DNA from: UBA2377 sp964525935 | GTDB lineage: Bacteria > Verrucomicrobiota > Verrucomicrobiia > Opitutales > Opitutaceae | Assembly (NCBI GenBank): GCA_964525935.1 | Contig: CAZGJZ010000011.1 | Location: 62,001-126,000, forward strand | Direction: 5' to 3' | DNA: 64,000 nucleotides | Shown: positions 35,301 to 43,475 of the stretch, piece by piece | Layout: every line of letters begins with the position of its first letter | Numbering within the stretch: the first letter of the stretch is position 1 | Position numbers and translations under genes: made by a program | Notes under the pieces: model-generated | Told to the model about the DNA's origin: nothing | Databases searched by the model: none | The model's input: only the letters and a program-made list of their open reading frames with translations

Positions 35301-36299
35301 GTCCTTGAGTCCACCTGTGAAAACGAACCGCCAGAAGTCTTGCTGCGTCACAACATTGTTGTGACGCCCTTTGCTTCAATTGGGCGTATGCTATGGACCA
35401 AGCCTGAGAAATTACTCGCGCATCAATTTCCTGCTTGGCCCGTGCATATCCCCAGGGCGCTTAAACCCGACTCGTTTCCCACTATCCGATCAGCCGCGGG
35501 GAATATTCCAGCCATCACCGTTGTAACTCCATCGTTTCAACAAGGAGGTTTTTTGGAGGAAACCTTGCGCAGCGTGCTCCATGAGCCTCCCGCTCAATTG
35601 ACTTACATTGTGCAGGACGGTGGCTCGACTGACAACTCACTAGAAATCATTCAGCGTCATGCCCCGCGACTACACGCTTGGGCCAGTGCACCCGATCGTG
35701 GCCAGGCTGACGCCATCGCGCGTGCTTTTGCCCAAACGAGTGGTGCTCCCGATGACGTGATGGCTTGGCTCAATTCGGATGATTTTTATCTACCCGGCGT
35801 CCTGCCCTTCATCGCAAGCTGGTTTGCCCGACACCCTGAAGTGGACGTAATCTACGGACATCGAATTTTGGTCGACGAACATTCACGTGAGATCGGCCGG
35901 TGGTTCCTGCCGAAGCACGATGACTCTGTGCTACGACTAAACGACTTCGTGCCGCAGGAGACGCTGTTCTGGCGGCGCAGAATTTGGGACCAAGCCGGCG
36001 GAATTGATCCCACGCTGAAATTCGCCATGGACTGGGATTTACTTTTGCGCTTCCAAGCCGCCGGCGCCCGCATCGTCCGTATTCCATATTTTCTCGCCTG
36101 TTTCCGCATCCACTCAGCTCAAAAAACTTCGACGCAGATAAATTCTGTAGGTCAGGCGGAAATCGATTTCCTGCGTGCACGCACCTTTGGTCGCATCGTC
36201 TCCCCCGACGAGCTCGAATCCCATCCCCGCTTGCAGCGTTACCTGCGCCGTAGCGCCATAACTGAATTTCTGTGGAAACTTGGTATCCGCGCGCCCTGA
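32379..36299 (+). CDS. Giant kinase-like / GT2 / GT2 protein with two GW domains
   Basis: 1306 aa. (1) Residues about 1-315: APH/WbdD-like kinase fold, with WSNGDFTADNLLV (about 185-197; catalytic Asp and metal Asn, the usual His replaced by Asn) and PRLIDFEHARR (about 205). (2) About 320-420: GW domain (LFLAGWC ... VRPDVGQHL ... SGFTL). (3) About 441-660: GT2 (SVLVPVYRSDPLFLRGC, WELILIDDGSGD, NGGIARATNDAL, LLDHDDVL). (4) About 660-890: less clear, rest of the GT2 module. (5) About 893-1005: second GW domain (AAIRGWCFRRDG). (6) About 1046-1290: second GT2 (ITVVTPSFQQGGFLEETL, QDGGSTDNS, AWLNSDDFYLPG, MDWDLLLRF). Polymerising or capping transferases of ABC-exported glycans are often multidomain like this. 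Confidence 0.85.
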   Translation: MPDCIPSDLLNAAIERGLLAPGASLRPLGSGNQDRRLHTRQSWVASRSTGGDLILTLGSELGQLVARQTEFARSCPALVPPPLLFISRPSGDLLVESFCPDPALAALPIENPSIARCAAQAFKSACSALALTQEPSTESARRAEWDSWSAQLVALPCWQETDAQLLAKHILPALYPHIAIAPPATRWSNGDFTADNLLVSAGAVPRLIDFEHARRTHFHAEDAAHFYTLSAIARQHPTLFTLALAQPGPAVQLYFWLRQIKLEVTHNTPSYVAGVWPHRLAVVRRLAEVLLTLDMRGWSVPAQQLLFNVEAARWIGDGSPRLFLAGWCHAPTSPTATAAVLHAGDQLLSETALQVRPDVGQHLSDLCGSQVSGFTLEPVLPGPDVTVTLSLRDGEGTLLPFRTLRSADLPGRGPFFQNYATWAERHDPDPVSATTSSNGPSFSVLVPVYRSDPLFLRGCVDSVVRQHYSRWELILIDDGSGDAALTQLLEQWARAEARIRVLHRAVNGGIARATNDALAAARGDFIVLLDHDDVLRPHALAQFASLLAHDPSIDVTYSDEEKISPAGERLLPFLKPAFSPEFLRGVMYPGHALCVRRSVAHAAGGFDPAFDGVQDYEFFLRVSERNVRIVHLPRILYQWRQSPASSALHGNVKGDMDRRQAEAVQAHLRRIGDNRHARALGGHRVRLEAQHTPTFQVVWHQGSADIMPALRAVAKGSIADILVLHSSGSEPLDQDSLRELATLAVLPDSGCVGPLLISQQSKVIASGLTLDGHQLIPLMAGFDADHDGYNGSLRCSREVLAVPALGAAIRRELLLSSEAEDWATFCLSLSASGLHARVCPAARLVAAAPLEPLNAGNSAPKTDPYYNHHFSRKLGDYSLASPPAHLPAPSRQSIFHFDELPPTFLSDGCAAIRGWCFRRDGRRVKIHVRLGQQNWTTLCDQPRPDVAAAHPNGLTDGHCGFALRLRLPVGSHQLVLESTCENEPPEVLLRHNIVVTPFASIGRMLWTKPEKLLAHQFPAWPVHIPRALKPDSFPTIRSAAGNIPAITVVTPSFQQGGFLEETLRSVLHEPPAQLTYIVQDGGSTDNSLEIIQRHAPRLHAWASAPDRGQADAIARAFAQTSGAPDDVMAWLNSDDFYLPGVLPFIASWFARHPEVDVIYGHRILVDEHSREIGRWFLPKHDDSVLRLNDFVPQETLFWRRRIWDQAGGIDPTLKFAMDWDLLLRFQAAGARIVRIPYFLACFRIHSAQKTSTQINSVGQAEIDFLRARTFGRIVSPDELESHPRLQRYLRRSAITEFLWKLGIRAP

Positions 36300-36361
36300 A
36301 CGCACCGCCACCGGACAATAGGCTTCACATCGGCAATCGCGGTGTTTGAGTCTTCAAGACG

Positions 36362-36922
36362 ATGAAGTCAGACCCCGCCGTGCCGGCTGATCGGCTGCAC
36401 CTCCTTCGCCAGCAACTCATTCTGGCCCAAGTCCGAATCATGGAGCTGGAAGACACGCGCGATGAACTTTCATCCCGCATTCCTGCGCTTGAAAAGATGC
36501 TTGCCCAAGCTCAGGCGCTCGCCGATCAGAAATCCGGCGAGGTCCTCCACTTCCAACGCGTCCATGCCGATCTGCAGCAGCAGTTCGACCATCTGAGACA
36601 CATGCAGCATGTCACCAACCAAGCCCTCGAGGAAACCCGTGCCACTCTCGCCGTGACCGACGGACGCGAGCAGGATCTGCTTAACGAAGTCGAATTGCTG
36701 CAAAACCTCATCGCCCGCCAAGCGGAGTTGTCCCGCGACCAGTTAGTTCAAATCGATTCCCTGGCCGCACAGCTCGCGACCGTCCATGAAGAAGCTGCCG
36801 CACGCCTTAAGCGTGTTACTCAGCTCGAGAGTGAGCAGCGCGCCCTCAAAACGTCGCGCAGCTGGCGGTGGACTGCCTGGTTGCGCGCCATTGAACGCAC
36901 CGTCGGCAACCGCCAGCCATGA
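36362..36922 (+). CDS. Coiled-coil protein with C-terminal SRSWRW motif
   Basis: 186 aa, almost entirely heptad-like from about residue 10 to 160 (LRQQLILAQVRIMELEDTRD, then LEKMLAQAQALADQK and so on), ending in LKTSRSWRWTAWLRAIERTV. A Ser-Arg-Ser-Trp-Arg motif after a coiled coil occurs at the end of many glycosyltransferase-associated coiled coils. No enzyme domain or membrane helix. Its ATGA overlap with the next gene (GT4 start 36919) implies coupled expression. It may be a scaffold or length ruler for the kinase/GT2 and methyltransferase proteins encoded just upstream (inference from WbdD). Confidence 0.78.
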   Translation: MKSDPAVPADRLHLLRQQLILAQVRIMELEDTRDELSSRIPALEKMLAQAQALADQKSGEVLHFQRVHADLQQQFDHLRHMQHVTNQALEETRATLAVTDGREQDLLNEVELLQNLIARQAELSRDQLVQIDSLAAQLATVHEEAAARLKRVTQLESEQRALKTSRSWRWTAWLRAIERTVGNRQP

Positions 36923-38838
36923 TTCGGGTGCACGGTGAGATTGAGACCCCGCGGCCCTTGTGGGCTCGCGGCGGCTCGGTTTCGATTGCAGGCTGGTGTT
37001 TGATCGAGGGTTTGCCCGAAGCACCCGAAGTCCGTCTCAATACTTCCGTGGGCGTTGTCCCGATGACCGCCCGCATCAACCGACAGGATCTGGCGGCCAT
37101 ACACCCGTCGGAAACCGCCGCCGCTCGCTGCGGTTTCGTCATCTCCGGCCCATTAACGGGCGGAGTTCATCTCGCTCATTTCGAAGCCTGTCTTCCCGAC
37201 GGCATGTGGCGTGAATTCAAATCCCTCAGCCTGACGGTTGAAGAGCCAGCTTTTGCCGCCGCCATTGAAGCACCCCTCGCCTCCGGCTTGGTGCAACAGC
37301 GCGAGTATGTTGAAGGCTGGGCGCTACATCCCAGATACGCGGCCCAGAAGCTGTTCCTGCGTTACGGTCACCAGGAAATCTCCTGCGACCCCGGGCGGTC
37401 GCGGAGCGATCTACCCGCTCTTTATCCTGAATCGCCTCACGCCACCGCGGCCGGTTTCAAAAGCCGCACGATTCTTTCCGCCGGACGTGGTGCGTTACGA
37501 TTGAAAGCTCGTTTGAGCGATGGTTCGGTCGCCATTGCTCGCACTCCACTCCACGTCGATATCCCCATCGACGAGCATCACGATGGCAGAATCGATTTCG
37601 CCGCCTCTCGTGTCGCACTGCCCGTTTCCCAACCTCGCACCCTGTCCCATTCTGGCTCCAAGCCGGAACAGCCACTCAACATTTTATTTGTCCTGCCCGG
37701 CAGCTTCGCGGCCAACAGTGCGCTCCACGTCGCAGCGCTTGCCAATGAGCTATCAGCCGGCGGCCATAGCTGCATCGTCGCCGTTTCCCATGACCTAGCC
37801 ACCCTCGCCCACCACGCGGACCCGGCCTTTCGAGGCGTGCTTCACACGGAGACCACGACCAATGGCGTAGCCTATCCAGATGGTCGCGGCCCTGCCATCA
37901 TCCATGCTTGGACCACGCGCGAAAACGTCCGCCAAGTGACGGAAAGCCTTCAAGCACGCTACGCCTCAAAGGTGCTTGTCCACCTTGAGGACAATGAACC
38001 CGAGTTGCTCTCCCTCTCCCTGAAACGCCCATTTCAGGAATTGGAGAAACTCCCCTCCTCCGAACTAGACCGGCTGGTGCCCAACGATCTGTCGCACCCT
38101 CACCGTAGTCGGGCGTTTCTTGCACGCGCTGATGGCATCACCGTCATCACGGACCGTCTTGCTGAATTTGCCCCTGCGGGGCGCCCAATCCACCTCCTCT
38201 GGCCAGCCGCGGACGCGCGCTATTTTCAACCACTGCCGCCTGCGGATACGTTTCGCCGAGTGCTCAATCGCACGGCCAATGAAACCGTCATTTTTTACCA
38301 CGGCAACGTCCACGCCGCCAACGCCGCCGAAGTGCGCGAACTCTACGCGGCCGTGCTCCAGCTGAACCGTGCCGGCGAGCCCGTGACCCTCATTCGCACC
38401 GGCTTGGATGCAGCGGATTTCCTCGGTTCGCTTGCTGATGAAGTCGTGCCCCATGTCCTGTCCTTAGGCCAAATTCACCACCACCACCACCTGCCACCGC
38501 TTATGGCGTTGGCCGACATTTTCGTGCAACCGGGCAAATCCGATGCCTTCAACGACTACCGCTTCCCCTCCAAACTTCCTGAATTTTTCGCCATTGGCCG
38601 GCCCGTAATTCTGCCCCGCACAAATCTGGGGCTGCTCGTCCGGCACGGCATCGACGCCTACGTGATTGATCAGGCCGATGCCACCGGCATCGGCATCGCC
38701 ATCACCACCCTGCGCCATGATCCCGCGCTCTGCGAACGTCTCAGCCAAGGCGCGATTACCTTCGCCAAGGAACATTTCAGCTGGCGCCGCAGTGCGGAGG
38801 CTCTTGCCAAATTCTATCAGACACTGGCACCTTCTTGA
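36919..38838 (+). CDS. GT4-like glycosyltransferase with two N-terminal GW domains
   Basis: 639 aa. GW domain 1 (about 8-105: VSIAGWCLIEG, INRQDLAAIHP, ARCGFVI), GW domain 2 (about 127-215: EYVEGWALHPRY, SDLPALYP, AAGFKS), then a GT-B module (about 250-635) with LNILFVLPGSFAANSALHV at the start and SDAFNDYRFPSKLPEFFAIG near 550 as the donor-site Glu region. Donor and acceptor cannot be assigned. Start ATG overlaps the coiled-coil gene's stop. Confidence 0.82.
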   Translation: MIRVHGEIETPRPLWARGGSVSIAGWCLIEGLPEAPEVRLNTSVGVVPMTARINRQDLAAIHPSETAAARCGFVISGPLTGGVHLAHFEACLPDGMWREFKSLSLTVEEPAFAAAIEAPLASGLVQQREYVEGWALHPRYAAQKLFLRYGHQEISCDPGRSRSDLPALYPESPHATAAGFKSRTILSAGRGALRLKARLSDGSVAIARTPLHVDIPIDEHHDGRIDFAASRVALPVSQPRTLSHSGSKPEQPLNILFVLPGSFAANSALHVAALANELSAGGHSCIVAVSHDLATLAHHADPAFRGVLHTETTTNGVAYPDGRGPAIIHAWTTRENVRQVTESLQARYASKVLVHLEDNEPELLSLSLKRPFQELEKLPSSELDRLVPNDLSHPHRSRAFLARADGITVITDRLAEFAPAGRPIHLLWPAADARYFQPLPPADTFRRVLNRTANETVIFYHGNVHAANAAEVRELYAAVLQLNRAGEPVTLIRTGLDAADFLGSLADEVVPHVLSLGQIHHHHHLPPLMALADIFVQPGKSDAFNDYRFPSKLPEFFAIGRPVILPRTNLGLLVRHGIDAYVIDQADATGIGIAITTLRHDPALCERLSQGAITFAKEHFSWRRSAEALAKFYQTLAPS

Positions 38839-38859
38839 GGCTATCCGCTCCACCTGCTC

Positions 38860-40278
38860 ATGACCGCCCTGCCTGAAATCACCCGCCAGCACCTGGAAAA
38901 GGTGCAACAGTTCTATGACGCCGAGCCGACCCAAGCCAAGCCAGGCGGACGTGGCTACCGCCACCAACTCGCTCATTATTACAACCTGCTGATCCCGAGC
39001 GATGCGAGCATCCTGGAAGTCGGCTGCGGCGCCGGTGAATTACTCTCGCAATTGCGCGCCCGCCGCCGGGTCGGGATAGACCTCTCCATCCGACAGATTG
39101 AGGCCGCGCGGGCAAAGTTGCCGGAAGCAGAATTTCACGTGCAATCCGGCGAAGCCTTGGAACTGGCCGAGCGTTTTGACTGCATCATCATTTCCGACAC
39201 GCTGAATTTTGCCGCCGATGTGCAGCGCCTGTTTGAACAACTGCAGACCATGGCCCACGCGGATACGCGTGTGTTCGTGAATTTCCACAATTCCCTATGG
39301 CGTCCGGCCTTCGCGCTCCTCACCTGGCTTGGCCTCAAGGCCCGCCAACCGCAAAGCAGCTGGCTGGCCGCGTCTGACGTCCTCAATCTCATGCAACTCG
39401 CCGGTTGGAGTCCGATCAGCCAGCAGGGTCGACTCTTGCTACCCATTCGCCTCTTCGGCTTCGATACCCTGGTCAACCGTTGGTTCGCTCCGTTGCTCCA
39501 ATGGTTTTGCGTGACCGTTTTTATCTCCGCCCGACCCGCCCGAGGCGCAGAGCAGAAGCCGCCAACGGTCTCCGTCATCATTCCCGCACGTAACGAGGCC
39601 GGCAATATCGCCGCCGCCGTGCATCGCACGCCCATCATGGGAGGCGGCACCGAACTCATCTTCGTCGAAGGGCATTCCCGTGACGATACTTGGGAAAAAA
39701 TCCAACAAGTCGCCCGCGCCCACCCTTCGCTAAAAATCAAAATCATGCAGCAAACGGGCAAAGGCAAGGGCGACGCCGTGCGCATGGGTTTTGCCGCCGC
39801 AACCGGCGATATCCTCATGATCCTCGACGCGGATCTCACCATGCCACCCGAGGAATTGCCCAAATTCTATGAGGTTCTCGCAAGCGGTCGCGCCGAGTTC
39901 GCCAATGGGGTGCGCCTCGTCTACCCGATGGACAAAGAGGCCATGCAATTCCTCAACCTCTGCGCCAACAAAACCTTCGGCCTGATCTTTACCTGGCTGC
40001 TCGGTCAACCCGTAAAGGACACGCTCTGCGGCACCAAGGTGCTCACGCGTGCCCACTATGAAAAAATCGCCGCCAATCGCGCTTACTTCGGTGACTTCGA
40101 TCCATTCGGCGACTTCGATCTGCTCTTCGGTGCGGCCAAGCTCAACCTCAAGATCGCGGATGTGCCCATCCGCTATAAAGAACGCACCTATGGCACGACC
40201 AACATCCAACGCTGGAAACACGGCTGGCTGCTGTTGCGCATGGTGATGTTCGCTGCTCGCAAGCTCAAGTTCACCTGA
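38860..40278 (+). CDS. Methyltransferase-GT2 fusion protein
   Basis: 472 aa. Residues about 1-215: class I methyltransferase (ASILEVGCGAGELLSQLRAR near 48-66). Residues about 228-472: GT2 of the dolichol-phosphate-mannose/glucose synthase type (PTVSVIIPARNEAGNIAAAV, FVEGHSRDDTWEKIQ, GKGKGDAVRMGFAAATGDIL, MILDADLTMPPEEL). The C-terminus has DFDPFGDFDLLFGAAKLNL and YKERTYGTTNIQRW, standard for this group. It would make a polyprenyl-phosphate sugar, the donor for the GT-C enzymes encoded at 41259-58323, which is the most useful functional link here. Confidence 0.87.
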   Translation: MTALPEITRQHLEKVQQFYDAEPTQAKPGGRGYRHQLAHYYNLLIPSDASILEVGCGAGELLSQLRARRRVGIDLSIRQIEAARAKLPEAEFHVQSGEALELAERFDCIIISDTLNFAADVQRLFEQLQTMAHADTRVFVNFHNSLWRPAFALLTWLGLKARQPQSSWLAASDVLNLMQLAGWSPISQQGRLLLPIRLFGFDTLVNRWFAPLLQWFCVTVFISARPARGAEQKPPTVSVIIPARNEAGNIAAAVHRTPIMGGGTELIFVEGHSRDDTWEKIQQVARAHPSLKIKIMQQTGKGKGDAVRMGFAAATGDILMILDADLTMPPEELPKFYEVLASGRAEFANGVRLVYPMDKEAMQFLNLCANKTFGLIFTWLLGQPVKDTLCGTKVLTRAHYEKIAANRAYFGDFDPFGDFDLLFGAAKLNLKIADVPIRYKERTYGTTNIQRWKHGWLLLRMVMFAARKLKFT

Positions 40279-40288
40279 GTCCCCTGCC

Positions 40289-41218
40289 GTGCCACTCTCG
40301 CCACGGAATGTCGACTTGGCCGTTTCGCGGCCGCAACGGCTGCTGATCACCGGCGGCCGGGGTCGCTTGGCCTCACTCATCGCTGATCATTTCAGTGCGT
40401 CGCCCCGATCCGTCCTGCTTTATTCACGCACCGGTAACGATGGGTTCAATCCGCTCGGTGAACTGCTCCGTCCCGGCGCGCTTTCCGCCAATGACGTCCT
40501 GTTGCATCTCGCCTGGAGCACTTTACCGGCCACAGCCGGCCAAACTCTGGGTCTCGTTGACAGCCCGGATCTGCGCCTGCTGGAAAACCTCCTCCACGCC
40601 TGCGCGGCGCGGCGCACTCATTTCATTTTTTTCTCCACCGGAGGGGCCATCTACGGCAACGCCCCGGGACGCTCCAATACCGAACAAGATGCTCCTCGGC
40701 CCATCGGCGCATACGGTTGCGCCAAGCTTGCCGCCGAAAGGCTGATCCATCAGATCGCCGCCCAATACGATCTCCCCTACACTATCCTGCGCATCTCCAA
40801 TCCTTACGGCTACCCAGTGCCCAGCGGCCGCGCCCAAGGCATTATTCCCCATGCCATCCGGTGCGCCATCGAGCGCCAGCCCCTTACGCTTTGGGGTGAT
40901 GGCCACGCTCAAAAGGATTTCCTGCACTACACCGATTTTCTTCGTGCGCTGGAACAGGTCATCACCCGCCGATTGACAGGTATTTTCAATCTGTGCGCCG
41001 GCGAATCGCATCGCGTTGATGAAATCATTGCTTTCGTCGAAAAACATACCGGCGAAAAAATCGTCACCCATCTCACGCCCGCCCCGGCTTGGGACGTGCA
41101 GGATAGCCGCCTCGACAATCGTCAGCTGGCATCCGCCACCGGCTGGCATCCGCAAGTTTCCCTCGATGAAGGTATTCGCCGCGCGGTGATCGCCTATCAG
41201 TCTCAAACACCTCTTTGA
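40289..41218 (+). CDS. NAD-dependent epimerase/dehydratase
   Basis: 309 aa from GTG 40289, 10 bases after the fusion gene. Rossmann Gly-rich turn RLLITGGRGRLASLI (about 16-30; last Gly replaced by Ala), FFSTGGAIYGNAPG near 115, catalytic YGCAKLAAERL near 143 (YxxxK), and LRISNPYGYP. It belongs to the extended SDR group (GalE/RmlD-like) and should act on a nucleotide sugar. Product unknown. Its stop and the end of the convergent GT-C gene are 40 bases apart. Confidence 0.88.
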   Translation: MPLSPRNVDLAVSRPQRLLITGGRGRLASLIADHFSASPRSVLLYSRTGNDGFNPLGELLRPGALSANDVLLHLAWSTLPATAGQTLGLVDSPDLRLLENLLHACAARRTHFIFFSTGGAIYGNAPGRSNTEQDAPRPIGAYGCAKLAAERLIHQIAAQYDLPYTILRISNPYGYPVPSGRAQGIIPHAIRCAIERQPLTLWGDGHAQKDFLHYTDFLRALEQVITRRLTGIFNLCAGESHRVDEIIAFVEKHTGEKIVTHLTPAPAWDVQDSRLDNRQLASATGWHPQVSLDEGIRRAVIAYQSQTPL

Positions 41219-41258
41219 GGCACAGGCTCATCGCCCACGCGACAAGCCTCGACCGTGC

Positions 41259-43430
41259 TCAATCAATCGTCAGCGGTCCCAGTTGGATCCAATCACGCGT
41301 ATCCCTGCCATTGGGTCCTGGCCCGAAGAATAGCTCGACCTCACCCGCCGCGGGCAGGTTAAAGGTAAACTCCAGCGGCCGCATGTTGCCGCGATCCTCT
41401 CGCTTGTGAGTCGGATCAAAATACCTTGTAGCCAGTTGCCGCCGCTCTTCACCGGGCCCAAGCGCAAACAGCGTCACCTCCACCCCATCGGTCGCTTCCC
41501 CTGCCGGCAGGTCCTGCCGGTAGGCATCCACTGACATCTGCAACGCACTACGCAGAGTATGCGGACCTGCCGGGAGCGAGAAAATCAACCGGGTTACCGG
41601 ATGCGCCCCATACATGGGCCGCCCGCTTGATCCGTCCATACCGGGACCGAAGCTGGCAAAAAATCTCACCGGCTTCGGCTCAATCCCCACGAACGCCTCG
41701 CGTTGCCAGCGATACACGGAAGCCATTTCGATCCATTTTCCCGCCAGATCCTGTCGCGGCAATTCCATCCCGGGCGCGATTTTCACCTCGTGAAAATGGG
41801 TCTCCAGCAAAGTGTGCAGCAATTCAACCCGCCGCGCCTCGGGCAAAAATACGCGCACGTCGTGCCAGAGATAAACGGGCTGCGGATGCACGCCGCGCGC
41901 CGCCACCCGATCAATGAGCCACTGCTCCCCGGGCGGATGCCCCGCAATCACCAAGGCGCCGATCTTTTCTCCATCCAGCATCGTCAACGCCCGCTCCACT
42001 CGCGGACCATCCACCGCAATATCGTCACGAATCATCATCGCTCGCCGCTGCGAATAATAAGGAGTCATTGAATTCCAATCCAGCCCCAGAACCACCACCA
42101 CATCGCGCGGATTCGTCATCGCCTGCAAGGATCGCGTCAGGCCATCGCCCCCCGGACTGACCGCATTCTGTCCCGGATAATAATGCTCAATATAGCGCCC
42201 CACTTGCGCGCCTAGCATGAAAATGATCGCGCCGTAAACCACCCCGCGCGCCACGCGAGACTCTGCCAACGCCACCAAGGCAAGCCCCATGGCCAAGAGC
42301 AGCAGCACCGTATTCGCGACATAATAATAGTCGTGATAGGCGTAGAGCACAGGAAAGCCCACCAGCACAGCCATGAACCACACTAGGCAGATCGCGATTT
42401 CACGCCAGCGGCCACGCCCCGCGCCCAGCCACATCAGGCCGCAAAACGCCATCGCGGGCCACCAGGTCAATTGCTCGGCGACGATCCGAATTTTCGTCGC
42501 CCACAACTCCGCTGAAAATCGTGTCGCGTTGGTGCCCAGGCTAAAATCCCTCACTCCGGCCGAAGTGAAGGCCACCCCCAGTGGGTTCAGCGCTTTCGTT
42601 GCATCCGCAAACTGCAGCCACCATAACGTCGCGGCAAAAGGCACCGCCACCGCGCCGGCCATCCAGATCAATTCAGTGCGCCATGCGCCCTTGCGGGCCG
42701 CCCATAGCCGCATCACCGCCCACCACCCCGCCGGCAGCAAATAGAGCATGAATGTCGTCACCTTCACCAAACCCGCGCCCGTGCCCGCCACCACGGCGAG
42801 GAGCAGCCAGACCTTGTTGCGTCCGGCCACTCCGCGCTCGAACGCCACCCAAAACCACAGGCTAAACATCAGTGCCATCGTCTCGATTAGAAACGCCCGG
42901 GTATAAAAAACATAGAGTGGACACGTCAGCACGACCGCCAGCACCAGCCAGCGATGCATCGGCGCAACATTCCATCGCCGCAGTAGCAAGAACACCGCCG
43001 GCAAGCTCAGATAAAAACACGCGATGCTGACCGCCCTGCCCGACTTGGTCAGTCCCCAGCCAGTGACCTTGCTTGTGGCAACCACCGTCCACTGGTAGAG
43101 TGGAAACTCCATCGGAATCGACCAGGGCTTGCCGACCACCGGCGTCGGATAGGCCAGCGAGAAATCATTTTCGGCTTTGATCCAGTAGGCCGACAATGCG
43201 GTTTGCGCCTGCCGGAATTCCCCGCCGGGCAGGTTCTTGCTCTGCCATCCAACCTGCACTCCCCAGAGGTGGAATGCCAGACTGGCTAGAAAGATGATCC
43301 CGATGAAACACCATTCCTTGCGTTGGGATAGGCCGATGGGCGCAACAGGATCCATAGTCGCAGGCAAAATCAGCCACTCCCTTTTGCCAATCCGAATAAC
43401 CACGGCGGACTCCAGCCCACGCCGAAACAT
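41259..43430 (-). CDS. GT-C membrane glycosyltransferase, ArnT/GT39-like (paralogue 1)
   Basis: 723 aa; ATG 43430 is preceded by GGGAGAG, a plausible ribosome-binding site (a second ATG at 43355 has none). First helix about 41-60, then a periplasmic loop with GGEFRQAQTALSAYWI (Glu71, the acidic loop residue typical of GT-C), and GKPWSIPMEFPLYQWTVVAT. About 11 helices to residue 420, a soluble region with ALVIAGHPPGEQWLIDRV, then a C-terminal beta-sandwich (about 585-723). Such enzymes take a sugar from a polyprenyl-phosphate donor on the periplasmic side. Divergent from the giant GT protein at 43476 with only 45 bases between. Confidence 0.85.
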   Translation of the reverse strand: MFRRGLESAVVIRIGKREWLILPATMDPVAPIGLSQRKEWCFIGIIFLASLAFHLWGVQVGWQSKNLPGGEFRQAQTALSAYWIKAENDFSLAYPTPVVGKPWSIPMEFPLYQWTVVATSKVTGWGLTKSGRAVSIACFYLSLPAVFLLLRRWNVAPMHRWLVLAVVLTCPLYVFYTRAFLIETMALMFSLWFWVAFERGVAGRNKVWLLLAVVAGTGAGLVKVTTFMLYLLPAGWWAVMRLWAARKGAWRTELIWMAGAVAVPFAATLWWLQFADATKALNPLGVAFTSAGVRDFSLGTNATRFSAELWATKIRIVAEQLTWWPAMAFCGLMWLGAGRGRWREIAICLVWFMAVLVGFPVLYAYHDYYYVANTVLLLLAMGLALVALAESRVARGVVYGAIIFMLGAQVGRYIEHYYPGQNAVSPGGDGLTRSLQAMTNPRDVVVVLGLDWNSMTPYYSQRRAMMIRDDIAVDGPRVERALTMLDGEKIGALVIAGHPPGEQWLIDRVAARGVHPQPVYLWHDVRVFLPEARRVELLHTLLETHFHEVKIAPGMELPRQDLAGKWIEMASVYRWQREAFVGIEPKPVRFFASFGPGMDGSSGRPMYGAHPVTRLIFSLPAGPHTLRSALQMSVDAYRQDLPAGEATDGVEVTLFALGPGEERRQLATRYFDPTHKREDRGNMRPLEFTFNLPAAGEVELFFGPGPNGRDTRDWIQLGPLTID

Positions 43431-43475
43431 GCTTTACTCTCCCACCGCCGCCACCGCTTAATTTCGCCTTACCGC
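43431..43475. promoter_or_regulatory. 45-base divergent spacer
   Basis: Only 45 bases separate the start codons of two long head-to-head genes. It contains the putative ribosome-binding site for the minus-strand GT-C gene (GGGAGAG read on that strand). No complete promoter for either direction is visible, so at least one promoter probably lies inside the opposite coding region. Confidence 0.4.
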
